A stretch of DNA of 64,000 nt from an uncultured Aquimarina sp. (GTDB lineage: Bacteria > Bacteroidota > Bacteroidia > Flavobacteriales > Flavobacteriaceae), in contig CANNFM010000001.1 of the NCBI GenBank assembly GCA_947503835.1, positions 496,001-560,000 on the forward strand, given 5' to 3'. The notes below the pieces were generated by a model that saw only the letters and a list, made by a program, of their open reading frames with translations, did not search any database and was not told the origin of the DNA. Positions within the stretch are counted from its first letter, which is position 1. Every line of letters starts with the position of its first letter. Shown here piece after piece: positions 8,559 through 18,898 of this stretch. The position numbers and the translations under genes are program-made.

Positions 8559-10910
8559 TTATCGCTTTATTTCAATGTTTCGCTTCAATTCATTACCCTT
8601 TTCATCTAAAACTGTAATAATATGCTTACCGGGTTTAGGAGATACGGGCATTTCATGAAATTGTTTAGTAGTACCAATAAACTGATCATCGAGGTACCAA
8701 AATACCTGCGTCTCTGGGTTGGTGTGTGCTATTTTAAGAATTACTTCATTGATCTTACCATCAAACCCTTTGGGCAAATACATACTGCTATTGGCTTTTG
8801 GAAATATGAAATCCATCTTTTCCTGGGTTTCTTTTATACAATCCGATCGATATGGTGGTAGTGATCTATACTCTGCGTTATTGGTTTTAAAAAAGTACTC
8901 TTGTAATGGAGGCAATACAAACCATGGTTTGTGAATAATATCCATCACTGGTTCGCAAGAAGAATTTACACGATATTGTTGGGTCATATCTAAATGCACC
9001 AATTGATGAAATGTACAAGGTTTTGTTCGGTTTCCCGAATCGGGAACATACATCTTCTTAGAAGGGCAATTACTACTTGCAAGAAAGCCGCTTTTAGTAC
9101 AAGTGGTTACCTCTACCAAATCATCATAGGGAGCGGGAAACCATTTCGCATTTGGTAACAGATTAAACACATCAAACAATACTGGGGCTGCAGCATTTAA
9201 TCCAGTAAGCTCTGGTCGCCCTTCTCCATCGGCATTACCGATCCAAATGCCAACAACATGTTTTTGACTAACACCAATTGCCCAGGCATCCCGATTACCA
9301 AAACTGGTTCCCGTTTTCCAGGCTATTTCTCGAGAGGAGTCATAAAATTCCCATGCCTCATCACCTTCGGGGCGGTTTACTTTTTTCATTGCCTCAAAGG
9401 TTAACCAAATACTTCCTGCACCATAGACCTGCTTTTGTGCTATTTTTTTACCAAAATCAACCTTGTTTTTTGCCAACACAATAGGCTCCACAAACTCCTT
9501 GGTAAAATATTCGCTTGATGAGCTTTGATAATGATTTAAGGTTCCGGCAAATCCAGCATACGTCTTACACAAATCCCAAAGATTACCTTCTGCACCACCC
9601 ACGATCAATGACAAACCATAATGATCGGCATTATATTTTAATCCCTTGATGCGAAATGCATTAAGTTTATCTCTAAATCGTTGTAAACCGTATTGTTGTA
9701 ATAATCGCACAGCAGGAACATTTAAGGACCTCGCTAATGCTCTATTTGCAGGAACTGCTCCACTGTAACTTTCGTCAAAATTCTTTGGGTTATACCCTGC
9801 AATAACTGTAGGGATATCAGATACTAATTGCTCTGGTAACAACTCGCCCTTATCCATCATTGCAGCATACAACAATGGTTTAAGCGTGCTACCTGTACTC
9901 CTGTTAGCCACAACAATATCTACATCTTTTTGGTGATTCTTATCGGTTGGTGTATTACCGACATAGCTTAGCACTTCTCTAGAATCAACATCAATAACCA
10001 ATACTGCCATATTATGCACTTCGTTTTGTTTCAAAACTTCGTAGTGTTGTTTTACCACTTGATTAACTTGTTTTTGCAACGTTACATCAATAGTGGTCTG
10101 TACTCGTTTTCCGTTGTGCTTTCTAGCCAAATTATCTAAAAAATGAGGCGAAGTTTGTGGCAAAAAGTAAGGTTTTTGTGGTAAAGATTCGCTGATCGAT
10201 AACTCATAAGTCAATGAATCAATTGTTTCTTGTTCTAAAAGTATTTGAAGTACTCTATTTCTTTTCTTAAGTAGTCTACTTTGATTCTTTCCGGGATAAA
10301 TTAATGAAGGTGCATTAGGTAAGACAGCCAATGTAGCACTTTCTGCCCAGGAGAGTTGATATGCCGGTAGTCCAAAGTAACGCCAGGCAGCTATATCGAT
10401 CCCCACAACATTTCCGCCAAAAGGTGCATGAGAAGCATACAATTTTAGAATATTTTCTTTTGAAACTCCTAGCTCTAATCGTGTGGCAAGAATCAATTCC
10501 TTTAGCTTCTCAATATACGTCCGTTTCTTTCCTTTTCGAGCCAGCCTGATTACTTGCTGAGTGATCGTACTCCCTCCGCGAACTATCTTCCCTGCTTCAA
10601 TATTTTCGCCCATTGCCTCAACCATAGCAACGGGATTAAACCCCGGATGACGATAAAATTGTTGGTCTTCAAAAGCTATAATACATTGCTTAAATTTATG
10701 GGGTACACTATCGGTTTCGGGAAAACGCCATTGCCCATCTTTGGCAATTTTAGCTCCCAATAATTCTCCTTTTCTAGTTTCTATTATTGTTGCCGTAGGG
10801 TCATTAAATAATGGTTTAGGTAACGAAAAAAAATACCAAATCACTAGTATACCAATAACAACGAAACGCTTTGGATGCTTTTTTATATAGTTTTTTATTT
10901 TTTGAAGCAA
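8559..10910 (-). CDS. pbpC: Penicillin-binding protein 1C
   Basis: A 783-residue bifunctional class A PBP. A short cytoplasmic tail precedes one membrane anchor (about 13-31). The GT51 glycosyltransferase shows FEDQQFYRHPGFNP and RGGSTITQQVIRLA; the transpeptidase shows STGSTLKPLLYAA (active Ser near 339), SLNVPAVR, and WKTGTSFGNRDAW (about 530). A BiPBP_C domain with several Cys ends the protein. PBP1C polymerises peptidoglycan glycan strands at the inner membrane. In many Gram-negatives its gene adjoins the alpha-2-macroglobulin gene; here that gene lies on the same strand but about 8 kb away (18899-24424). Confidence 0.95.
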   Translation of the reverse strand: MLQKIKNYIKKHPKRFVVIGILVIWYFFSLPKPLFNDPTATIIETRKGELLGAKIAKDGQWRFPETDSVPHKFKQCIIAFEDQQFYRHPGFNPVAMVEAMGENIEAGKIVRGGSTITQQVIRLARKGKKRTYIEKLKELILATRLELGVSKENILKLYASHAPFGGNVVGIDIAAWRYFGLPAYQLSWAESATLAVLPNAPSLIYPGKNQSRLLKKRNRVLQILLEQETIDSLTYELSISESLPQKPYFLPQTSPHFLDNLARKHNGKRVQTTIDVTLQKQVNQVVKQHYEVLKQNEVHNMAVLVIDVDSREVLSYVGNTPTDKNHQKDVDIVVANRSTGSTLKPLLYAAMMDKGELLPEQLVSDIPTVIAGYNPKNFDESYSGAVPANRALARSLNVPAVRLLQQYGLQRFRDKLNAFRIKGLKYNADHYGLSLIVGGAEGNLWDLCKTYAGFAGTLNHYQSSSSEYFTKEFVEPIVLAKNKVDFGKKIAQKQVYGAGSIWLTFEAMKKVNRPEGDEAWEFYDSSREIAWKTGTSFGNRDAWAIGVSQKHVVGIWIGNADGEGRPELTGLNAAAPVLFDVFNLLPNAKWFPAPYDDLVEVTTCTKSGFLASSNCPSKKMYVPDSGNRTKPCTFHQLVHLDMTQQYRVNSSCEPVMDIIHKPWFVLPPLQEYFFKTNNAEYRSLPPYRSDCIKETQEKMDFIFPKANSSMYLPKGFDGKINEVILKIAHTNPETQVFWYLDDQFIGTTKQFHEMPVSPKPGKHIITVLDEKGNELKRNIEIKR

Positions 10911-11021
10911 AGCCTATAATTATACCGTATAAGCAATGGTACTAAAATTAATTTAAATGGTAGTATTCATTTCAAAAACAAAACCCAAAGCTTCAAAGTA
11001 TTCTAAAAAACATGTATATCA

Positions 11022-13682
11022 CTATTCTTTATAAAATATTTTCGATATACTCTTTTTTTCAGCATTATTTGGCTCTAATCTAATGATATATGCACCTTTT
11101 GATAATTTAGATATATCTATATGATCTCCTTCTTTATACATATAATCTCTTACTTTTTTTCCGTATAAATCAAATATAGTTACAACGAATTCTTTGTCAA
11201 GAAAAGAGCTTTGTATTTGAAATCTATTTTTTGCCGGACTAGGAAATATTCTAATATCATATTTCTCTTTACTACCATTTTCTGGTAATAAAGGTAGTTT
11301 GCTATTATTTTGGCAATACGCGGCATTTTGATATGGTGAGATAGTAGTTGTTTTATATACAGGAGCATTAGTATAATATTCGGTTATTTTATTAGCTAAC
11401 CACTGGTCATCATCACCATTAGTTCCTATAGTTCCTACTCCTGTAGTAGACCCTCCTCCCCAAAGGATTGAAAATACATTCATATTGGCTAACCTTTGCA
11501 GATTTGATGTACCCCAATCGTATCCCTTATCATTGGCTAAATGATTTCCTATCGTATTTGCAGCATAATGCGGAAGTGTTAATGCAATATTTTTTAGATC
11601 AGGATGTACTCTATTGATATTTGTTCCTATTCTATTATCTCCTAGAAAGTAAGGTGCTGAAGCTGATGAATGCCTCGAAATATCAAAATTAATCATATTT
11701 TCATCGGCTGTTGGCATATGTCCTCCTGGGATCTGCCATAACATGATAGGTACGTTCCCTATTCGTTCTGCTATTTCTTTACAAAAAATCAAGTATTTAT
11801 CCCAATGTCTGGCAGTCCATGCATAATTTTGTATAGCATCTGGACCAAAGCAATCACGTTCATATCGATCAAAGGCAATAAAGTCAGGTTTCCAATCTCC
11901 TGCATAGAGTTGCAGGTCGTTCATAAATGTAGCAACTTCTATTGCTTCGCTCACAGGGTCATTAAACTCATTTGCATTTTCATATACCCATCGGGCAGAA
12001 CCAGCAGCCCACACATTTTGTTGATATCCAAATGGAATTTTACATTCTCCTACATGGTGTATCAGGAAATTAACAGATTGAAAATAACCATATAGATTAT
12101 CAGAAAAAGTTGGAAGCCCGCTAATATTTAAATTTTCATCTTCAAAAGCTTTTTTGATATCTTGATTAACCTCGACCCTCATGGTTCTTATGTTGTGATC
12201 GTTTCCAAAAATAGCATCTTGTTGAATTGCCCCAATTAAATCAGGACTGATTACAAAAGCACCTGGGTTAGGATGGTTAGCATCTTCATAACTTAACATC
12301 ACCTTAATTTCTTGAATTAAGTTTCTATAATGAAAATACAGGTTTTGATTCTCTGTTAAATCCTTTATTGCTTCTAATGAACCACCTCCACTTGCATTGG
12401 CAGTATAATGAACCATTACCGGAAGAATTGATCTACCTCCCTGATTTGCCTCCAATCGTCTTGCTTGTTCTATAGTATTTCGCGTAGGAGTCATATCCGG
12501 AATTTTTCCTCTATCACCCGCTCCATCAAGCCCTGAGTATTTAAAAAGACTACTCAAAGGTGAGTTTTTAAAGCTACTGTCAAAAGCCTCTGAAGCATTT
12601 GTTATTGTGCCGTGAGACAAATATTCAGGAAAACCTTTAACGGTAAATTCATGAACCGAAGAAGCCGTAAAAGAAACAGTTATTGTAGTATTACTCACAT
12701 TAGATACAATAAGGCTAGTAGGATATTGTGGTGTATAAACAAGATTATTAGCATTATCTGTATATGAAGATATCGCTACAGAATAATCTCCTTCAAGAAC
12801 CTGAGCAATAGTATTACTTCCTTCAGAAATTTGTACATTTTTATCAGCTCCGTTGATATCATTATTTGTTAATATCATTGAAGTAGACACACCACTCGGA
12901 AGACCTGTTACATTGACCGTTACATTTTCTGTTTGAATCGTAGATTTTGTAAATCCAATACTAATACTGTTATTCGTCTCCGAAGGAGTAAAAGTCAGCG
13001 GAGATAGTTCTGGATAGGCGCTAGTATATTTATTCGTTCCAGAAACAAAATCATTTGCCCATACCGTATATTGTTGATTGGTTTTTAACAAATATATTGC
13101 CGATGCAGTGATTGTCCGCGATGATTGTACATTAGAGCTTGTATTTTTATAAGTAACCTCTACGGCATTGGCATCATTTCCTGTTACGGTAGTTGTTACA
13201 TCCATAAATAACGAAGGCTCCTCATTTTCTTCATAAAACCGCATAAGATTGGCCAAATCTTCAAATGAAGAAGTAACAGTTCTAAGGTCAATTCTAACTT
13301 TAAAATTTTCATTGGGAGACAACATATGATCCACCCATGATTCATTTGGAAGCCCAATATTTATCGTATTAATCAATTGGTTGCCATCTGGTAATTGACT
13401 CATGGTTACAGTTGGATATGAGATATTTCCATTAGGATGAAAATTTACAATACTTGGATTAGCATCAGAGGTAAATAAGATCTTTGCATTTCTGGCATCA
13501 ATACTATTTTCTCCTTTATTGGTTACTTCAATATCGAGATAAACATCCCCCCATGATTGAGGATAAAAATCTATTTTTAGTTGATAAATACTTGTTGCGT
13601 TACTATAGTTTCTAGTAAAAGTTTGAGAGTATGTGAAAAAGGTAAAAAACAAGCATACTAAGAGTAAGAGTTTGTGTTTCAT
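11022..13682 (-). CDS. Secreted T9SS-cargo protein, possible carbohydrate-active enzyme of unassigned family
   Basis: 886 residues with signal peptide MKHKLLLLVCLFFTFFTYSQ. Residues about 25-150 form a beta-rich domain reminiscent of carbohydrate-binding modules (EVTNKGENSID); about 160-350 are Ig/bait-like beta segments. Residues about 350-790 look like an alpha/beta barrel rich in aromatic and acidic motifs such as FIAFDRYERDC and IMLWQIPGGH. The C-terminus, IRIFPSPAKNRFQIQSS to KGAYIIRLEPNN, is a type A T9SS sorting domain. Glycoside-hydrolase-like function is inferred from the fold impression and secretion only; I do not recognise the family. It is divergent from the sensor kinase at 14118 across a 435-bp gap. 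Confidence 0.7.
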   Translation of the reverse strand: MKHKLLLLVCLFFTFFTYSQTFTRNYSNATSIYQLKIDFYPQSWGDVYLDIEVTNKGENSIDARNAKILFTSDANPSIVNFHPNGNISYPTVTMSQLPDGNQLINTINIGLPNESWVDHMLSPNENFKVRIDLRTVTSSFEDLANLMRFYEENEEPSLFMDVTTTVTGNDANAVEVTYKNTSSNVQSSRTITASAIYLLKTNQQYTVWANDFVSGTNKYTSAYPELSPLTFTPSETNNSISIGFTKSTIQTENVTVNVTGLPSGVSTSMILTNNDINGADKNVQISEGSNTIAQVLEGDYSVAISSYTDNANNLVYTPQYPTSLIVSNVSNTTITVSFTASSVHEFTVKGFPEYLSHGTITNASEAFDSSFKNSPLSSLFKYSGLDGAGDRGKIPDMTPTRNTIEQARRLEANQGGRSILPVMVHYTANASGGGSLEAIKDLTENQNLYFHYRNLIQEIKVMLSYEDANHPNPGAFVISPDLIGAIQQDAIFGNDHNIRTMRVEVNQDIKKAFEDENLNISGLPTFSDNLYGYFQSVNFLIHHVGECKIPFGYQQNVWAAGSARWVYENANEFNDPVSEAIEVATFMNDLQLYAGDWKPDFIAFDRYERDCFGPDAIQNYAWTARHWDKYLIFCKEIAERIGNVPIMLWQIPGGHMPTADENMINFDISRHSSASAPYFLGDNRIGTNINRVHPDLKNIALTLPHYAANTIGNHLANDKGYDWGTSNLQRLANMNVFSILWGGGSTTGVGTIGTNGDDDQWLANKITEYYTNAPVYKTTTISPYQNAAYCQNNSKLPLLPENGSKEKYDIRIFPSPAKNRFQIQSSFLDKEFVVTIFDLYGKKVRDYMYKEGDHIDISKLSKGAYIIRLEPNNAEKKSISKIFYKE

Positions 13683-14117
13683 TGTGTAGGTTTTAAAGAT
13701 AAAGCATGATTATAAACTCTCGAGAATATAGAAATAAGAAAATGCTCTGTGAAAGAAAATAGCTGAATGACTTAAGGTCATAGATTTACAACAGGTTTTT
13801 CACCATTAAAAGCATCGGAAGAAATTAAAGGTTTTTCAATTTATTTTCTGTCAAAACCAGATCAGCTTGCTTCAATATTGATCCCAAAATTGGCATAGTA
13901 CATCGTAATTTATATAGAAAAACTACTATTGAGAATGCACTACAAAGCTTAATTTTTGTCAATTTCGGCGGTTAAATCTAAAAATTTTGTTAAATTATGT
14001 GACTCTTAACACCAAATTGATTTAGGTTTAATTGAATTGGTTGTTGTTCTTGGTATCAGAAACATCATAAAATTCGATCACAATTACGAATGATTTACCA
14101 ATTTAGTTTATCCATTT
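13683..14117. other. 435-bp divergent intergenic region, no gene seen
   Basis: AT-rich spacer between the secreted 886-residue protein and the hybrid sensor kinase, so it should contain both promoters. I see no open frame with coding character and no RNA gene. A small dyad TGACTTAAGGTCA lies at about 13768-13780. No full TTTG/TANNTTTG pair stands out. Confidence 0.6.
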
Positions 14118-16337
14118 TTGCCAAATTACTTTGTGTTGAAAAAAATTAATCAGTTCATATTAGTTTTTGTTATTTCTCTATCAAGCTTTTCTCAGGATGG
14201 GTCTTCCTCGGTAAGGATTGATAGCATGGAAAGATTAATAAATATATCCGACAGCTTACGGTATAAAAACGATATGTATACCTCATTAGAATATGCATTT
14301 AAAGCTGTGAATTATGCTCATGAGCTGCAAAATGACCATTATATATCTCATGCCTACCTGCTAATAGGGGCCATTCAATATGAACTTATAGACTATGACA
14401 ATGCCAAAAAGCACTTATTGAAATCAATTGAGTATTCAGACAAAACAAAAGAAAAACGACTATTACCTTATATTTTAAACACATTAGGTAGCGTATACTA
14501 TGATGATAAAAATGATTATAAAAATGCATTAATTTATTACAAAAGAGCTGTAGAATTAGGGAAACAAAGGAATGATGACAACAATTATCAAATTCTTTTG
14601 CATAATCTAATTTGGGCCTATATGGATTTGAATGAATTTGATAATGCAGCTCAATATCTTAAAGAAGCTGATAGTATCGATAAGCTAGATATCCCCCAAG
14701 TAGACAGAAGCTCTTTATATCTTCAAAAAGCTCGAAATTATGCACATAATGGAGAGATCCAAAGTGCAGAAGAGTATTTTGACAAATCCTTTAAGCTGCT
14801 TGAGCAAGAAACATTTTGGCCAAAGGGGAAAAGCTATTTTTATCAATATAGATCAAAGATGTATGAGGATATTAAGGATTATTCTAAGGCCATGGCTGAC
14901 CTAAAAAAACTACGAGAAAATGATCGCAAAATTTTTGAAAATGCAAGATTAAAAAATCAAGAGATTACAAAAATAAGATTCAAGGTTGACGAATATGAGA
15001 AAGAGTTACAAGCCGCCAAAAGAGAAAAAACATTATTGCTGAATATAGATAAGAGTAATAAAACGATTATTTATATATCAACCGCTGGGCTTTTTTTATT
15101 AATTGGGGTTGTCTTTTTTTACTACCGCGGATATAGATCCAAAAAGAAATCAAGTAAAATTCTGCAACTCAAAAATAGAGAATTGAGTGAAGCGAAGTCT
15201 GCAGCAGAAAAGTTAAGTAAAATTAAATCTCAATTTATATCCACTATTAGCCATGAACTTAGAACTCCCTTATACGGTGTTATAGGTATCTCTGCACTTT
15301 TATTAGAAAATAGTAATCACTCTGAAAATGATAAAAAACTCTTAAGCTCTTTAAAAATTTCTGCAGATTATTTACTCAATTTGGTAAACAAAGTATTGAA
15401 AATAAGCAGAATTGATTCTGAAGATTCTGATCTGACGAATACACCAACCAATCTATTATCTCTATCAAAAAACATAGTACAATCTTTTGATTATCAATCG
15501 GCAGAAAAGGAAAACGAATTGATATTAGAGTATAATCACAATATTCCTAAACTCATAGACATAGATCCATTACGAATATCAGAGATATTAATCAATTTGA
15601 TAGGAAACGCAATCAAATTTACCAAAAACGGAAAAATTTGGCTCCGTATTCAATTACGATCAATCGATACCAAAAAAGTTCGTCTGCGGTTTGAAGTTGA
15701 AGATACAGGGATAGGTATACCCGATGATCAAAAAGAATATATATTCGAAGAGTTTTCTCAAGTGGGTAGTGTATTTGATAATAAACAAGGTACCGGTTTA
15801 GGATTGTCTATTGTAAGAAGTTTGGTCCAAATGATGAATGGTACCATTCATTTTGAAAGTAATAAAAACAGTGGCACTACCTTTTATTTTGATTTAGAAC
15901 TAAAGATTTCAGTTCAATTAAATAACACAGATAATATTTCTATGACCCCAGAAAATAACGATCTACTAAATTGTAATATACTCGTTGCCGAAGACAACAA
16001 AATCAATCAACTGGTTACCAAAAACTTACTTAAAACCATTGGTTGTGATTGTACCATAGTAGAAAATGGATTGGAAGCGGTAGAAATTCTAAAAAAAGAA
16101 GAATTCGATTTGGTCCTTATGGATATAAACATGCCCGTTCTGGATGGGCTGAAGGCAACTAAAAAAATTAGAGAATTTGATGTCAAAATTCCGATTATCG
16201 CCTTAACTGCAGCAGAGCTAAGTGAAGTAGAAGATGAATGTAGAAATGCAGGAATGAATGATCTTATTAATAAACCATTGAATAAAATTGACCTTAGGGC
16301 TGCCATCCTTAAAAAGCTAAATAATCATACCCATTAG
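14118..16337 (+). CDS. TPR-containing hybrid sensor histidine kinase/response regulator
   Basis: About 739 residues. After a signal peptide (LKKINQFILVFVISLSSFSQ) come periplasmic TPR repeats (about 45-270), a coiled coil, one membrane helix (about 313-335), a HisKA domain with His379 in TISHELRTPLYG, an HATPase domain (LIGNAIKFTKNG, EDTGIGIPDDQ, GTGLGLSIVRSL) and a receiver with Asp669 in LMDINMPVLDG. No DNA-binding output domain is present, so phosphotransfer to another protein is expected. No ATG fits: an in-frame stop lies at 14091 and the possible starts are TTG 14118, GTG 14133 or TTG 14136; the last gives the most typical signal-peptide n-region. It may regulate the divergent secreted protein gene (inference). 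Confidence 0.9.
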   Translation: MPNYFVLKKINQFILVFVISLSSFSQDGSSSVRIDSMERLINISDSLRYKNDMYTSLEYAFKAVNYAHELQNDHYISHAYLLIGAIQYELIDYDNAKKHLLKSIEYSDKTKEKRLLPYILNTLGSVYYDDKNDYKNALIYYKRAVELGKQRNDDNNYQILLHNLIWAYMDLNEFDNAAQYLKEADSIDKLDIPQVDRSSLYLQKARNYAHNGEIQSAEEYFDKSFKLLEQETFWPKGKSYFYQYRSKMYEDIKDYSKAMADLKKLRENDRKIFENARLKNQEITKIRFKVDEYEKELQAAKREKTLLLNIDKSNKTIIYISTAGLFLLIGVVFFYYRGYRSKKKSSKILQLKNRELSEAKSAAEKLSKIKSQFISTISHELRTPLYGVIGISALLLENSNHSENDKKLLSSLKISADYLLNLVNKVLKISRIDSEDSDLTNTPTNLLSLSKNIVQSFDYQSAEKENELILEYNHNIPKLIDIDPLRISEILINLIGNAIKFTKNGKIWLRIQLRSIDTKKVRLRFEVEDTGIGIPDDQKEYIFEEFSQVGSVFDNKQGTGLGLSIVRSLVQMMNGTIHFESNKNSGTTFYFDLELKISVQLNNTDNISMTPENNDLLNCNILVAEDNKINQLVTKNLLKTIGCDCTIVENGLEAVEILKKEEFDLVLMDINMPVLDGLKATKKIREFDVKIPIIALTAAELSEVEDECRNAGMNDLINKPLNKIDLRAAILKKLNNHTH

Positions 16338-16378
16338 GTAACAAAGCTAAACACTATAAAGAGATCTGACTTCCTTTT

Positions 16379-17767
16379 TCAATGATACGGGCATACCTGT
16401 TCTAATTCGGTTTTCATAAATTCTGCTTTACTAAGTTTAGGTGCATTTTTCTTTTTAGAATATCGAATCATACAAGGGCTTTCTGGCCATTTCATCTGAA
16501 TTCCTTTTACGGGTTTAGGTTTTGAATTAAGCAATTCAAAATCATAGTGTTGCAATAGCAATGTTAAAACTACTTTCATTTCAAGATACGCAAAGTTAAT
16601 TCCCGTACATCTATGCATACCTCCTCCGAAACCAATAAGACTATTCTTTATTTGTTTTCCTTTAGAAAATCGTAAAGGATCGTATTGCTCGGGATTTGAA
16701 AAAACATCTGGTAATTTATGTGATACTGACGGTGACAAATAAACCATACTCCCTTTTGGTATAATAAATCCATCATGTTCAAAAGAATCTTTTGCTTTTC
16801 TAATAATAGCTAGAATCACAGGATGCATTCGCTCAGTTTCTTTGATAGCCCATTCGATTCTTTTTAATTTTTTTGCTTCATTCATTGTGAATTTTGGAGC
16901 AGACCCAAAAACTTCTTGTTGTTCTTTGATCACCGATTGTAAATACTCCTGGTTTTGAAGCAAATGTATTAGCGCCCAACTGATATGACCATTGGTCGTC
17001 TCATGCCCAGCCCAAACCAGCAATACAATCAAATCTTTCAGAAGTATATCTGAAACTGGACTACCATCTTTATTTTTTGACTCTAGTAACGTCTGTAAGA
17101 AATCTGGTGGGCTTATTGGGTTTTTTCTTCGATCTTGAATCAATGAAATTACATTTTTTGCTAGCTTTTGTTTTGCTTTTTCACTTTTTTTAAATTTGGG
17201 AATTGGTAACCATCCAGGTAAAACAGGATCAATTGCTTTTGCAAAGTCCCTAAAATCATCAAAAACAGAATCTCCTAATTTTTCTTTAAAATCCTTTCCA
17301 AAAAAAGAATGCGATGCAATATTCATTACCAAATGGCCAAACTCTTTAGTAAGATCAAATGTTCCATTTTCTCCTAACTTATCCATAAAAGTAAACGTTT
17401 CGAGCACCATGATGTCAATATAATTGGGCATTACTGTTGCCCTAAAACAAGGTAAAATAATATCTCGCTGCATCTTATAATCCTCAAATTTTGCATTGGC
17501 AAAAAATTCTTTGTTAAACATTCTTTGAAAAAATGGATATGCCCCTCGAACTGAAAGCAGCTTATCTGTTTCACCAAAAAAAAAGCTATTATGCTCAGGA
17601 CCAAGCATCACAACAACATTTTGACCAGGAAGCTTCATAGAAAATATATTTCCATGCTCTTTATACCCTTTTTTTAAAAAAGGAATAGGAGCTTTCATAA
17701 AAGGTAGCGCATGACCTAAAAAAGGAAGTCCGCCACTTACTATCGGAATATCTTTACTTCTTGTCAT
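16379..17767 (-). CDS. Cytochrome P450, CYP51-like in sequence style
   Basis: A 462-residue P450. The N-terminal PIVSGGLPFLGHALPFMKAP resembles CYP51-clan enzymes; the I-helix reads WAGHETTNGH, the K-helix ExxR is KETERMHP, and the heme loop GFGGGMHRCTGINFA carries the ligand Cys387. There is no membrane anchor, as expected for a soluble bacterial P450. No ferredoxin or reductase gene is adjacent, so electrons must come from elsewhere. The gene stands alone between a convergent sensor kinase (41-bp gap) and the ABM gene (248-bp gap). Substrate unknown; a sterol or terpenoid is suggested only by CYP51 similarity. Confidence 0.93.
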   Translation of the reverse strand: MTRSKDIPIVSGGLPFLGHALPFMKAPIPFLKKGYKEHGNIFSMKLPGQNVVVMLGPEHNSFFFGETDKLLSVRGAYPFFQRMFNKEFFANAKFEDYKMQRDIILPCFRATVMPNYIDIMVLETFTFMDKLGENGTFDLTKEFGHLVMNIASHSFFGKDFKEKLGDSVFDDFRDFAKAIDPVLPGWLPIPKFKKSEKAKQKLAKNVISLIQDRRKNPISPPDFLQTLLESKNKDGSPVSDILLKDLIVLLVWAGHETTNGHISWALIHLLQNQEYLQSVIKEQQEVFGSAPKFTMNEAKKLKRIEWAIKETERMHPVILAIIRKAKDSFEHDGFIIPKGSMVYLSPSVSHKLPDVFSNPEQYDPLRFSKGKQIKNSLIGFGGGMHRCTGINFAYLEMKVVLTLLLQHYDFELLNSKPKPVKGIQMKWPESPCMIRYSKKKNAPKLSKAEFMKTELEQVCPYH

Positions 17768-18015
17768 GATCTATTCCTTTTTAGTCGTGCAAAATACTTG
17801 GGTCGACATATTGCCTGGGAAGTTTTTGGCCATTCATGAATAAAAAACATGAAGACAAAAAACGCTCTTTTAGAGAAGAGAGTTTTCATAGTAAGTTGGT
17901 TATTGTGTGTCCTATAAATTTAAGAAAACTTTTGGCTCCAAAGAATTATAATCCAAAGTTTTAATGAATTTTTAATTGACTCTTCATGGATCCGAGCATA
18001 TGCAGAAATTATACG

Positions 18016-18309
18016 TCAAATCAAAATTGATGTATAATGCTGTACTACCGGAAAAGGGTCATAGAAATGATGTAATAGATTTCTCCATTCTTGATATGCC
18101 GCCGATTTTCTAAAACCAATTTCATGATCTTCAAGTGTTTCCCATTCAACAAGAAGCAAATATTTATTTTCTTCCTCTATGCACTTCAAAACATCATGAC
18201 GAATATACCCTTTCATGGAAGAGATTATGCTTTGAGCTTTTTCGAATGTTTCTTCAAAAGCAGCCGACTGCCCTGGCTTTATATATAATATTGCTTGTTC
18301 TACTATCAT
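18016..18309 (-). CDS. Antibiotic biosynthesis monooxygenase (ABM) domain protein
   Basis: A 97-residue dimeric ferredoxin-like protein: MIVEQAILYIKPGQSAAFEETFEKAQSII, then YLLLVEWETLEDHEIGFRKS and AYQEWRNLLHHFYDP. This matches the ABM family of small cofactor-free or heme-related monooxygenases, most of which have unknown substrates. It lies 11 bp downstream of the GNAT gene on the same strand, so the two probably form a bicistron. Despite the family name there is no sign of an antibiotic pathway here. Confidence 0.85.
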   Translation of the reverse strand: MIVEQAILYIKPGQSAAFEETFEKAQSIISSMKGYIRHDVLKCIEEENKYLLLVEWETLEDHEIGFRKSAAYQEWRNLLHHFYDPFPVVQHYTSILI

Positions 18310-18320
18310 TAAATTTAAAA

Positions 18321-18707
18321 TTATAAACTCATTGTTAATCCTTTAATTTTAGAAAAACCTAAAGCCTTGTAATACGATTCTAAATCAGGTTTGGTATTCA
18401 AAAACACCTGTTCAACACCTTTAAGCTGATGTAACAAGTTTTCCACAATTAATTGACCAATGCCTTGTTTCCTATACGCTGCATCAACAATGATATCATC
18501 CAATAAAGCACGATATACTCCGTCAGAAATGGCACGACCAAAACCAATAAGTTGATCATTATCTCTAATTACGACATAGGTTGTTGTATTCTGTAACAAC
18601 AATTCTATCCCATCTATTGATCTATCTTTAGCCCAAGTGGTTTGCAGAAATAGATCCCGTAGTTCTGAAGCATTGGGAAGTTGTTCTGTTGTTATTGTGT
18701 ATTTCAT
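18321..18707 (-). CDS. GNAT-family N-acetyltransferase
   Basis: A 128-residue minimal GNAT. The acetyl-CoA binding motif A is DIIVDAAYRKQGIGQLIVENLL (RKQGIG being the Q/RxxGxG/A signature), preceded by YVVIRDNDQLIGFGRAIS and followed by the C-terminal YYKALGFSK. It transfers an acetyl group from acetyl-CoA to an amine that cannot be predicted. It is the first gene of a probable two-gene unit with the ABM protein; upstream lies a repeat-rich gap. Confidence 0.9.
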   Translation of the reverse strand: MKYTITTEQLPNASELRDLFLQTTWAKDRSIDGIELLLQNTTTYVVIRDNDQLIGFGRAISDGVYRALLDDIIVDAAYRKQGIGQLIVENLLHQLKGVEQVFLNTKPDLESYYKALGFSKIKGLTMSL

Positions 18708-18754
18708 TCTTTTGATACCTTTATTTCAATCTTGATGATAAAGATTCCAATCTA

Positions 18755-18860
18755 CATTTCGAGAAGCCTGTCCTGAGTTTATCGAAGAGCTCAATGTGAC
18801 ACGCTGGAATGATAAATTGTTCATCTCCCTCACCCTCCTCAAGGAGGGAATTAAATCATC
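18755..18860. repeat. Composite of two dispersed repeat types
   Basis: The gap upstream of the GNAT gene holds GCCTGTCCTGAGTTTATCGA (a degenerate CTGAG-CTTGTCGAAG repeat widespread in bacterial intergenic DNA) at about 18766-18793, then a short hairpin CCCTCCTCAAGGAGGG at about 18831-18848 related to the paired-hairpin family. A relative of the first motif lies at about 54108-54135. Confidence 0.6.
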
Positions 18861-18898
18861 TCTTCGATCCCTAAAAACTAACTACTAAAGACTACGAC

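Noticed and set aside
16379..18707. P450, ABM and GNAT genes as a secondary-metabolite cluster
   Set aside because: No synthase or terpene cyclase is present, and a 248-bp gap separates the P450 from the other two.
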